Shown in pieces: positions 1 to 7,627 of a DNA stretch of 64,000 bases (position 1 is its first letter; each line of letters begins with the position of its first letter). Origin of the DNA: Actinobacteria bacterium HGW-Actinobacteria-2 (GTDB lineage: Bacteria; Actinomycetota; Actinomycetes; Propionibacteriales; Propionibacteriaceae); the NCBI GenBank assembly GCA_002841335.1, contig PHEY01000003.1:1-64000 (forward strand), in the 5' to 3' direction. The notes below the pieces were generated by a model. That model was given only the letters and a program-made list of their open reading frames with translations, had not been told where the DNA came from and ran no database searches. The position numbers were made by a program, and so were the translations under genes.

Positions 1-1
1 G

Positions 2-511
2 GCCTCCTGGCGCGGTCAGGCGGGCGACTCTACTGGGGCCGTAGCCGCGTTCGAAGAACTCCTCCCCCTCTACGAGGAGATGCTCGGCCCCAAACACCCC
101 GACACGCTCACCACCCGCAACAACCTGGCCTCCTGGCGCGGTCAGGCGGGCGACTTTACTGGGGCCGCGGCCGCGTTCGAGCACCTCCTCCCCCTCTACG
201 AGGAGATGCTCGGCCCCAAACACCCCGACACGCTCACCACCCGCAACAACCTGGCCTCCTGGCGCGGCGAGGCCGGTGATCCTGCTGGTGCCGTGGCCGC
301 GTTCGAAGAACTCCTCCCCCTGCGTGTGGAGGTACTCGGCCCCAAACACCCCCACACGCTCACCACCCGCAGCAACCTGGCCTCCTGGCGCGGCCGGGCG
401 GGTGATCCTGCTGGTGCCGTGGCCGCGTTCGAAGAACTCCTCCCCCCCTACGAGGAGGTACTCGGCCCCAAACACCCCGACACGCTCACCACCCGTCACA
501 ACCTCGTCTAT
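2..511 (+). repeat. 126-bp tandem repeat inside the TPR gene
   Basis: The segment coding for LGPKHP recurs with a start at 80, 206, 332 and 458, an exact 126-bp period (42 codons). The array runs off the left end. Differences between copies are few and partly clustered (for example GACTTTACT in one copy and GATCCTGCT in the next two), as expected from recombination between copies. Confidence 0.9.
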
Positions 512-541
512 TGGCGAACCAAAGCCAATGAACGAACCTGA
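2..541 (+). CDS. Tetratricopeptide-repeat protein, 3' end only
   Basis: The reading frame is open from the window edge to a TGA at 539-541, so only the C-terminal ~179 residues are visible. The protein is a chain of 42-residue TPR units of the kinesin-light-chain type, with recurring LGPKHPDTLTTRNNLA and AAFEELLPLYEE segments. The last unit ends in a short polar tail (WRTKANERT). TPRs of this type bind protein partners and are often the C-terminal sensor part of STAND/NB-ARC ATPases in actinobacteria, but the N-terminal domain lies outside the window, so the function cannot be fixed. The units are almost identical at DNA level, which suggests recent duplication or gene conversion. Confidence 0.85.
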   Translation, partial: ASWRGQAGDSTGAVAAFEELLPLYEEMLGPKHPDTLTTRNNLASWRGQAGDFTGAAAAFEHLLPLYEEMLGPKHPDTLTTRNNLASWRGEAGDPAGAVAAFEELLPLRVEVLGPKHPHTLTTRSNLASWRGRAGDPAGAVAAFEELLPPYEEVLGPKHPDTLTTRHNLVYWRTKANERT

Positions 542-1093
542 ACAGCAAACAGCGGGTTCGAGGCTGGATCCCAATTGGGCGATACACCGGTTCCAGGAAT
601 TCCACGAACAAAACACTGCGGCGTGGGGTCTGTTCCGATTGTGAGGGGTGCGCCGCTGCCCCATGGTGGCCGACTTGACCGAGGCCCCGTATCCGAACCT
701 CAGCGGGAACGGTCCGGATGTCATAACGCCGTCCGTCTCATTATCGCCACGCCCCGGCCGTCTCAGATTGACGTCAGTGAGCGCGTCCGAATCTCGTTTT
801 GGTTCGGGCCGGACAATCTTGTCCGACCCTCGACACTTTGGTACGCGGCGCGGGATCTTGAAACGGCCTGATACAAACAGGCTTTGACGCACCGACTTTG
901 ATACGAGTCGGCCTCGGTGGCCTAATGGCCAACCTTCCGTCGGGTGGGCCAGGACTGCGTGCTACTACCTCCAGCCGAGCTCATCGGTAAGGCGCGCCAC
1001 TGACAGCTACCGCCTCTGCCCGAAATCGCGGTGTCCGGCTGATGTCCACCTCGCTCCGGGCCGGAGAGAATGGGAGCCGACCAGGAGGCAAGG
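542..1093. other. Non-coding stretch with small inverted repeats
   Basis: No convincing gene is seen on either strand over about 550 bp. It holds several short inverted repeats: 806-829 (CGGACAA facing TTGTCCG), GCCTG/CAGGC at 866-882 and CCGACT/AGTCGG at 892-911. Positions 911-928 (GCCTCGGTGGCCTAATGG) resemble the 5' end of an arginine tRNA, but no cloverleaf follows. Confidence 0.5.
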
Positions 1094-1656
1094 ATGGGAT
1101 TTCGCAAGCGGCTCACGGCGGCCATGTCCACGCAGACGAAGATCACCGTCGACCTCAAGCCCAAGCACGCGAATCGCCAGGAGGGGTTCGTCGTAGGCAT
1201 CGGCGAGAAGTGGTGCCTGCTGGCCGCGACCATGGACGGCGGGTACTTCGACGGCTACCAGGCATTTAGGGTCAAGGACGTTGCACGGATCCGGCGCGAC
1301 AAGAGCTTCCAGCCCACCTTCTCCAGGACGCAGCCGGAGTGGCCGCCATCGCCCCCACCAGTCGATCTTGATTCCACGGTGGGTCTGGTCTCGTCGCTGG
1401 CCGCCTTCTCACCACTCATCGGAATCGAGATGGCCGCTGATCGAGACCGCTGTGGATCGGCACCCTGTACCTCGCCGAACCCGAGTGGATCTGGCTTCAC
1501 GAGGTGGGACCCGATAGATCCTGGGACGACGAGGCCCGGGGCTCCCGGACTCGGAAGATCACCAACGTCCGCAGCAGCGACCACTATTTGACCGCGCTCG
1601 CAGCGGTCGCGGACGACCAGCCGACCCTCCCTCCTCCCGACGAGCGCACAGCCTGA
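1094..1656 (+). pseudogene. Actinobacterial hypothetical protein broken by a frameshift
   Basis: ATG 1094 follows a good GGAGG ribosome site at 1083-1087. The first frame reads sensibly (RQEGFVVGIGEKWCLLAATM, then a hydrophobic LVSSLAAFSPLIGIE segment) to about 1450, then turns into Ser/Pro/Gly-rich nonsense. From 1441 the next frame is open to a TGA at 1654-1656 and reads WIGTLYLAEPEWIWLHEVGP, DRSWDDE and KITNVRSSDHYLTALAAVA. From memory, intact relatives of this uncharacterised family have both halves in one frame (an ExxDPDxCFIGR-like step, then SWDDEP, then ITRV..Y..AL). A one-base loss near 1445-1451 would explain the break. It may be a true pseudogene or a sequencing error. Function unknown. 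Confidence 0.7.
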
Positions 1657-1703
1657 AGCTCCGAGACCCGCTCGATTTCCCGACCACGAACGGACGGCCT
1701 GAT

Positions 1704-1709
1704 TAGGCT
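1704..1709 (+). promoter_or_regulatory. -10 element TAGGCT, leaderless-type promoter
   Basis: TAGGCT ends 6 nt before ATG 1716, so transcription should begin at or next to the start codon. No Shine-Dalgarno sequence is present. The same spacing recurs at many starts in this window. Confidence 0.55.
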
Positions 1710-1715
1710 CCTGCC

Positions 1716-3194
1716 ATGACCGAGGCTGTCGACACCCCCTCACATCCGGCCGGAACGCCGCACGGACGCACGTTCTTCGGGCATCCGTGGGCGCTGGCGA
1801 ACCTGTTCGGCGTGGAGATGTGGGAGCGGTTCAGCTTCTACGGCATGCAGGGCATCTTGCTGCTCTACCTGTACTACTCGGTCGACCAGGGCGGCTTGGG
1901 CATCGACAAGGCCGTGGCGTCCGGCATCGTCGGGGCCTATGGCGGCATCGTCTACCTCTCCACGGTGTTGGGCGCGTGGCTGGCCGACCGCCTGTTCGGC
2001 AGCGAGCGGGTGCTGTTCGTCTCGGCGTTCGTGATCATGGCCGGACACCTCGCCCTGGGACTCGTCCCTGGTCTGCTCGGTGTCGGTTTGGGCCTGATCC
2101 TGGTCGCCTTCGGGTCCGGTGGATTGAAGGCCAACGTCAGCTCGGTGGTCGGCACCCTGTACGCCCCGGACGACGTCCGTCGCGACGCCGGCTTCTCGCT
2201 GTTCTACCTCGGGGTCAACCTGGGCGCCTTCTTCGGCCCGCTGCTGACCGGCCTCCTGCAGAGCACCGCCGGCTTCCACTGGGGCTTCGGCCTGGCCGCG
2301 GTCGGCATGGCCGCCGGCCTCGTCCAATACTCCTTCGGCCGCCGCAGCATTCCCGAGGTCGCCCGCATCGCCCCCAACCCGCTGCCCCGCGAGCACTACC
2401 TCGCCGCAGCCCTGGTCGGCGCAGCCGGTGTCATCGCCGTCGTCGTGATGGTGCTGACCAAGATCATTCGCGTCGACAACCTCTCCCAAGTGGTCATCAT
2501 CGCCACCGTGATCGCGGCGGTGAGCCTGTTCGCGTTGCTGCTCACCAGCAAGCGGGTGGACGCCACCGAACGCTCCCGGGTGTGGGCGTTCGTCCCGCTG
2601 TTCCTGGTGTCGGTGGCGTTCTGGTCGCTGTACCAGCAGCAGTTCACCGTGGTCACCTTCTACGCCGACAGCCGCCTCAACCGCTTCATCTTCGGCTGGG
2701 AGTTCCCGGTCAGCTGGGTGCAGTCGATCAACCCGGTTTTCATCATCGCCCTGTCCGGCGCGTTCGCCGCCTTGTGGGGACGCCTGGGGACCCGGCAGCC
2801 GTCCACGCCGGTGAAGTTCGGCCTTGCCGCGGCGATCATGGGCGGCGCCTTCTGGCTGTTCCTGCCGTTCGCGGGCGGCGGTCCCAACTCCACCCCGGTG
2901 CTGGCGTTGGTCGGCATCCTGTTCGTCTTCACCGTCGCCGAACTGCTGCTCTCCCCGATCGGACTGTCGGCCTCGACCAAGCTCGCGCCGAAGGCCTACC
3001 GCACCCAGATGATCGCGCTGTTCTTCCTCTCCAGCGCACTGGGCACCACCATCGCCGGGACGCTCGGCGAGTACTACACATCCGTCCCCGAGACCACCTA
3101 CTTCGGCACGCTCGGCCTGGTCGCGGTGCTGGTGGGCGTCGCCATGCTGATCGCCGCCCCGGCCGTGCTGAAGTTGATGAAAGACGTGCGCTGA
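1716..3194 (+). CDS. POT/PTR2 family proton-coupled oligopeptide transporter
   Basis: A 492-residue integral membrane protein with about 12-14 hydrophobic segments, the usual length for bacterial DtpT-like peptide permeases. The N-terminal ExxER signature is present at residues 34-38 (EMWER) in the typical FSFYGM context, followed by the PTR2 motif GAYGGIVYLSTVLGAWLADR. These motifs in the family couple proton entry to uptake of di- and tripeptides across the cytoplasmic membrane. The gene stands alone; its neighbour downstream is convergent (13 bp apart). The start is supported by the -10 element just upstream. Substrate range within the family is inferred. Confidence 0.93.
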   Translation: MTEAVDTPSHPAGTPHGRTFFGHPWALANLFGVEMWERFSFYGMQGILLLYLYYSVDQGGLGIDKAVASGIVGAYGGIVYLSTVLGAWLADRLFGSERVLFVSAFVIMAGHLALGLVPGLLGVGLGLILVAFGSGGLKANVSSVVGTLYAPDDVRRDAGFSLFYLGVNLGAFFGPLLTGLLQSTAGFHWGFGLAAVGMAAGLVQYSFGRRSIPEVARIAPNPLPREHYLAAALVGAAGVIAVVVMVLTKIIRVDNLSQVVIIATVIAAVSLFALLLTSKRVDATERSRVWAFVPLFLVSVAFWSLYQQQFTVVTFYADSRLNRFIFGWEFPVSWVQSINPVFIIALSGAFAALWGRLGTRQPSTPVKFGLAAAIMGGAFWLFLPFAGGGPNSTPVLALVGILFVFTVAELLLSPIGLSASTKLAPKAYRTQMIALFFLSSALGTTIAGTLGEYYTSVPETTYFGTLGLVAVLVGVAMLIAAPAVLKLMKDVR

Positions 3195-3207
3195 CGGCGT
3201 CGGCCAC

Positions 3208-4095
3208 CTACGGACGTCCGGCCCGCCGGCGCGCGATCTCGATCACGGCACTCTCGTTCAGCTCACCCAGGCCGGACGCGAGCAGGGCGTCCAGGGTGTC
3301 CAGCGCGACCTCGCCGAACGGCGCCTCCGCGCCCAACTCCTCGGCCAGGCGCATGGCGTAGGCGACGTCCTTGCGGCGCAGGCGTCCGGAGAAGGTCACC
3401 GGATCGGGGTGGTCGTCGGCCACCATTCGGCGCACATTGCGGACGACCTGTGGGCTGGCGGCCTGGCCGCTCGCCAGCGCTCGCTCGACCTGCTCCAAGT
3501 CGAGGCCGGCGCGCTCGGCCAACGCCAAGCCCTCGGCAACCCCGGCGATCTGCACCGCGCCGATCAGGTTCACGATCAGTTTGTAGGCCGTGCCCGCGCC
3601 CACTCCTCCGAAGTGGATGAGCTCGGTGGCTAGCGGTTCCAGCAGCGGACGGACGTCGGTCAGGTCGGCCGGGTCGGCGCCGATGAGCAGCGTGAGTCGT
3701 CCGGCCGCAGCGGCGTCCGGGAGCCCGGTCACCGGGCAGTCCACATACCGCAAGCCCCGCTCCCGCACCGCGGACGACAACTCGGCCACCCACGCCGACG
3801 ACAACGTGGAGCACTCGACCGCGAACGCGCCCGGCGCCGGGTCGCCGGCCAGGACGCCGTCGGCACCCAGCCACACCGCGCGGGACGCGTCGTCGTCGCT
3901 GACCATCACGAACACCGCATCGACACCGCGAACCGCCTCGGCAGGTGTCGCCGCGAAGTGGGCGCCGCCAGCGATCAGCGGTTCGGCGGCGGCCGCCGTC
4001 CGATTGGTCACGGTGACATCGTGGCCGGCTGCGACCAGCCGTCCGGCCATGCCGCGGCCCATTCGACCCAGCCCGATGAATGCGATTCTCGCCAT
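3208..4095 (-). CDS. 3-hydroxyisobutyrate dehydrogenase-like NAD(P)-dependent oxidoreductase
   Basis: A 295-residue beta-hydroxyacid dehydrogenase. The Rossmann motif GLGRMG is at residues 8-13, the substrate-binding segment DCPVTG near 119-124, and the catalytic lysine K172 in GAGTAYKLIVN with N176. Family members oxidise small 3-hydroxy acids or reduce succinic semialdehyde or tartronate semialdehyde; the substrate is not clear here. ATG 4095 is preferred over an upstream in-frame start because the Rossmann fold begins directly after it and a -10 element lies 6 nt before it. It is the last gene on the leftward strand of a cluster with an amidohydrolase, MFS transporter and esterase, but has its own promoter. 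Confidence 0.88.
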   Translation of the reverse strand: MARIAFIGLGRMGRGMAGRLVAAGHDVTVTNRTAAAAEPLIAGGAHFAATPAEAVRGVDAVFVMVSDDDASRAVWLGADGVLAGDPAPGAFAVECSTLSSAWVAELSSAVRERGLRYVDCPVTGLPDAAAAGRLTLLIGADPADLTDVRPLLEPLATELIHFGGVGAGTAYKLIVNLIGAVQIAGVAEGLALAERAGLDLEQVERALASGQAASPQVVRNVRRMVADDHPDPVTFSGRLRRKDVAYAMRLAEELGAEAPFGEVALDTLDALLASGLGELNESAVIEIARRRAGRP

Positions 4096-4101
4096 GGGGT
4101 G

Positions 4102-4107
4102 ATCGTA
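4102..4107 (-). promoter_or_regulatory. -10 element TACGAT, leaderless-type promoter
   Basis: On the minus strand TACGAT ends 6 nt before the ATG at 4095. No ribosome site lies between them. It supports this start for the dehydrogenase gene. Confidence 0.5.
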
Positions 4108-4258
4108 AGTGGCGAGGGGCAGTGCCGCGCCGGGCCTACTCAACGCCTACACCGGCCTCGAAGAGGAGCCATCGCGCGTGGCGTTGCTCACGACCTCGCC
4201 GCCACCGGTAGGCGGGCGTCCAAGCCTGAGTCGACCGGACGCCCTCGGCGGCACCGCT

Positions 4259-5971
4259 TCAGCAGCAGCCGGGGTGCCGGTGTTGGAGGAGATGCTGATG
4301 GACGTCCGAATCTTCGGCACCCGCCGCCACCAGGAACTCGTCCAGGTCCACGCGTCGACCGCCGAGCCAGGTCCCCAGCACCGTCACCAACTCGGCGAGC
4401 CGACTCGGATCCACCTGATAGGGGTCGGCACTGAGCTCCACGAAATCGGCGAGCTTGCCGGGGGTGAGCGAACCGACCACCTGATCGCGATGCAGCGTGT
4501 AGGCCGCGTTAATGGTGTGCGCCTTGAGCGCCTCGTCAACACTGATGCACTGCTCAGGGGCATGGACGGCACCGCTCACCGTTTGGCGAGTCACTGCGGT
4601 TTGGACGTTGAGCAACGGCGTCGGCGGCGACACCGAACCGTCGTTGTGCAGCGACACACAGGCCCCGGCGGCAACCGCGTCGCCGACGGCCTGCCAGCGC
4701 GCTCCGTGCTGATGGTCGAACATCTCCCCGTCGAGCAGGTCACCCCAGAAGTAGTACTGGAACGGCGCCATCGACACCATCACGCCCAGCTTGGCGGCCC
4801 GCTCAAACTGGTCGGGCCGCGCCGCACCGACATGCTCCAGCCGCCAACGATGATCCGTGCCCACCAGCCCGTGCCTGGTCAAGGCATCTTCGTAGGCGTC
4901 CAGGGCGAAGTCGACCGCCACATCACCATTGGAGTGAAACGACATCTGCCAGCCCAAGGGCGCGCACTGATCGAGAATCGCATCAACCTGCGCCCGTCCA
5001 TAGTTCATCGAATCGGCCCCGCCTGCCCGGGCCGGGTCGATGCCGGCCAACCGGGTGGCTTCGCTGTCGAGATAGGGGAACGACAAGGCGACGTTGCCGA
5101 TCCACGGCGATCCGTCGGTCCACAGCTTCACCCCCTGCTTGACCAGGAGTTTGTCGCCGGCGGCGAAGCTCACCTGATCGAGATAGCCCGGCGCCGTCGA
5201 CACCTGCCACATGCTCACCCGCAGCGGGTTGCTCGGCAGCGCGGCCAGCGCCTCGTAGCCCGCAGTGAGCTCTGCGGAGTAGGTCATGTCAGAGGTGGAG
5301 GTGATGCCGCCGCGGGCCATCAGGGCGAAATACTCCGCGGCGCTGCCCAGCATGCTGCCCCCCAGCTCGGTGAGCACCGGACCGAGCACAAGGGTGTTGG
5401 CCGGCACCTCATAGGCGATCCCGTTCAGCGCGCCGCTCGACGTACGTCCGAACCGACCACCAACCGGATCGGACGGCACCGCCACGTCCCACTGGTTGCG
5501 CCGGATCAAGGCGGTGGTGAAGTAGGTGGCGTGACCGGAGTTGTCGGCCACCACCACCACCCGATCGCCGAAGATCTCGTCGAGTTCAGCAGCCGTCGGG
5601 GCCTGATGGCGGTGCAGAAGCGCATCGAAGCCGGTGAACACCAACGGCTTACCCGCCTCGGCGGCGGCGGCCACCTCGGTGAAGATCGTCACCACGGCGT
5701 CCCAGGTGGGGGCCACCCACGGCGCGATCGCCACGGCCGGGGATTGGGTGGAGACGCCACTGAACAGCGGATGGCTGTGCGGATCGATGAAGCCCGGCAT
5801 CAAGACCGCCGCCCCGCTGTCGACGATCGGCGCGTCCGGGGCCGCCGCTCGGCATTGGGCCAGCGATCCGACGGCAATGATGGTGTCGCCATCGAAGGCG
5901 ACCGCCTCAGCACGCGGCACCGACTCGTCCATGGTGATGATCGAGCCGGCGGTCAAGATGGTTGCGGTCAC
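4259..5971 (-). CDS. Amidohydrolase family 3 (YtcJ-like) metal-dependent hydrolase
   Basis: A 570-residue protein of the amidohydrolase superfamily. The N-terminal beta-sandwich strand (ILTAGSIITMDES) is followed by the metal-binding HxH of strand 1 (DPHSHP, H65 and H67). Later candidate ligands lie in SFHSNGD, RLEHVG and SLHNDGS. The C-terminal GSLTPGKLADFVELSADP is the usual return to the beta-sandwich domain. Relatives hydrolyse formamides, N-acyl or imide substrates in the cytoplasm; the substrate is unknown. Its start codon overlaps the stop of the MFS transporter by 4 bp (ATGA), so the two are translationally coupled and probably serve uptake and hydrolysis of one compound class. Confidence 0.9.
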   Translation of the reverse strand: MTATILTAGSIITMDESVPRAEAVAFDGDTIIAVGSLAQCRAAAPDAPIVDSGAAVLMPGFIDPHSHPLFSGVSTQSPAVAIAPWVAPTWDAVVTIFTEVAAAAEAGKPLVFTGFDALLHRHQAPTAAELDEIFGDRVVVVADNSGHATYFTTALIRRNQWDVAVPSDPVGGRFGRTSSGALNGIAYEVPANTLVLGPVLTELGGSMLGSAAEYFALMARGGITSTSDMTYSAELTAGYEALAALPSNPLRVSMWQVSTAPGYLDQVSFAAGDKLLVKQGVKLWTDGSPWIGNVALSFPYLDSEATRLAGIDPARAGGADSMNYGRAQVDAILDQCAPLGWQMSFHSNGDVAVDFALDAYEDALTRHGLVGTDHRWRLEHVGAARPDQFERAAKLGVMVSMAPFQYYFWGDLLDGEMFDHQHGARWQAVGDAVAAGACVSLHNDGSVSPPTPLLNVQTAVTRQTVSGAVHAPEQCISVDEALKAHTINAAYTLHRDQVVGSLTPGKLADFVELSADPYQVDPSRLAELVTVLGTWLGGRRVDLDEFLVAAGAEDSDVHQHLLQHRHPGCC

Positions 5972-7527
5972 GGCAGTTCTCCTTCGGTGGTGGCGCCGGT
6001 CGGGGTGCTTCGTGGCTCGAGGAACTCCTCCATCGACGTCCCCGCGGCCGGACGTCGTAGCGACCAGACGATCACCGCGGCGAGCACGGCGACCGCCGCG
6101 GCGCTGATCAGCGACGTCAGGACGAAAGCGTGGGAGTAGATGCCGGCCAGAGCCGGCTGCCCGATCGCGGCCAGCGCCGGATCGGCAGTGGTTCCCGAAG
6201 CCAGGTATGAGGTGATCGCATCCCAGGAGTTCTCTCCGGAAATGGCGCCCCCGCTGGCCGCCCGCACGCCATCGAGAGTGAAAGTGCTGACCATCACGGT
6301 GGTGCCGGTGAGCCCGAGCGAATAGCCGAACTGCCCCACGGCGGTCTTGCTGGAGGTCACCGGGCCGAAGAAACGCGCCGGAGCCAGGCTCAAGAACAAG
6401 CTGCCCTGCACCAAGGCGACCCCGGCCACGCCGGTACCGCTGAGCACCATCATCGGGATGAACATGACGTAGCTGGAGTGCTGGTCGATGATGCCCAAAC
6501 TCGCCAGACCGGCTGCGGTCAGCAGCACACCGGTCACCGCGATCCGGGACGCCGCCACCCCAGCTTTGAGGAGGCGTCCGGCGATCACCGCAGCGATCAC
6601 CGCCACCACAGCGATCGGTGCCGAGGCCGCGCCGATCACAGCGGTGGGCAGATGCACGATGTACTGCCAGAAGTTCGCCGACATCTGGCTGGACGCCCCG
6701 CTGGCGAAGTTGAAGATCACCCCCATCAAGACCGCGGCCAGGAAGGCCGGGTGGGCGAAGATCCGGGGCGGAAACAGCGGATGGCTCGATCGGGATCCGT
6801 AGACGGCAAAGCCACCCAGCGCGGCGATACCGACCACGATCGGCAACCAGAAGGAGGGGCTGCCGACACCGGCACTGGCCGAGCTGAGACCCGAAAGCAA
6901 CCCGGCGACTCCGGCACCGACGAGGAGCATTCCCACATAGTCGACCGCACCGGCCGCAACCTTTGGAACGGCGGGCAGCAGCTTCAGGGTGAGCGGGAAG
7001 ACCAGCACCGACACGACCGGGAGAATCACGTAGGCGCCGCGCCAGTCAAGGGCAGCAACCAGACCGGCAAGCACCACGACAACCAGCGGGAACACCGTGT
7101 TCACCACGCTGAACATCGCCAGCGCCGGGCCTCGATCCGCCTCAGCGGAGACGTTCTTCACCATTCCGTAGGCTGCGGCGAAGGTGGCCCCCAGCGCGAT
7201 GCCGGTGATGATCCGTCCCAGGAAGAACGCCGGCACCCCCGGCACCAAGGCGGTGATCAACTGGCCCAACGCTGCGACCAGCACCGAGACCGCCAGCACG
7301 GTGCGACGACCCAACCGGTCAGCCAACACCCCTCCCGCAATCACCGTCGCGGCGAGGGCGAAGGTGGAGATCCCAGCAGCCAGCGACTGCAACGAGGCTG
7401 AGAGGTTGAGTTCGTCGGAGGCCTTCACCAACGTCACCGTTGCCACCAGCGGGTCGGCAACCTGAAGGGCGCCGAGCAGGCCGAGGAGCAGCACCTGGTT
7501 TCGATTGAAGGAGGGGGCTGTCGCCAT
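5968..7527 (-). CDS. MFS transporter, 14-helix-like drug/metabolite permease
   Basis: A 519-residue protein with 12-14 predicted membrane segments. The motif-A-like loop is seen as GGVLADRLGRRTVLA, followed by an FLGRIITGIALGATFAAAYG helix. The length suits the DHA2-type 14-helix group of the major facilitator superfamily, which exchange drugs or metabolites for protons. It overlaps the amidohydrolase gene by 4 bp and lies 100 bp after the carboxylesterase gene on the same strand. A weak AGGAA ribosome site lies upstream. The operon context suggests import of an ester or amide compound, though family relatives are often exporters. Confidence 0.87.
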   Translation of the reverse strand: MATAPSFNRNQVLLLGLLGALQVADPLVATVTLVKASDELNLSASLQSLAAGISTFALAATVIAGGVLADRLGRRTVLAVSVLVAALGQLITALVPGVPAFFLGRIITGIALGATFAAAYGMVKNVSAEADRGPALAMFSVVNTVFPLVVVVLAGLVAALDWRGAYVILPVVSVLVFPLTLKLLPAVPKVAAGAVDYVGMLLVGAGVAGLLSGLSSASAGVGSPSFWLPIVVGIAALGGFAVYGSRSSHPLFPPRIFAHPAFLAAVLMGVIFNFASGASSQMSANFWQYIVHLPTAVIGAASAPIAVVAVIAAVIAGRLLKAGVAASRIAVTGVLLTAAGLASLGIIDQHSSYVMFIPMMVLSGTGVAGVALVQGSLFLSLAPARFFGPVTSSKTAVGQFGYSLGLTGTTVMVSTFTLDGVRAASGGAISGENSWDAITSYLASGTTADPALAAIGQPALAGIYSHAFVLTSLISAAAVAVLAAVIVWSLRRPAAGTSMEEFLEPRSTPTGATTEGELP

Positions 7528-7627
7528 TATGAGGTCACGTTCCTGGGTTGAGTGGGGTTGGCCGCCGCCGACTCACGCCGGACGGCTGGGGTGCCTGCGG
7601 TTGGGGTGAGGTGAGGCGTTCGCCCCG

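Noticed and set aside
911-985. A tRNA gene
   Set aside because: Only the first ~18 nt resemble tRNA-Arg; no anticodon stem, T-arm or acceptor partner follows.
4109-6139. A 676-codon plus-strand frame
   Set aside because: It lies opposite the amidohydrolase gene, which has clear motifs; the plus product is low-complexity.
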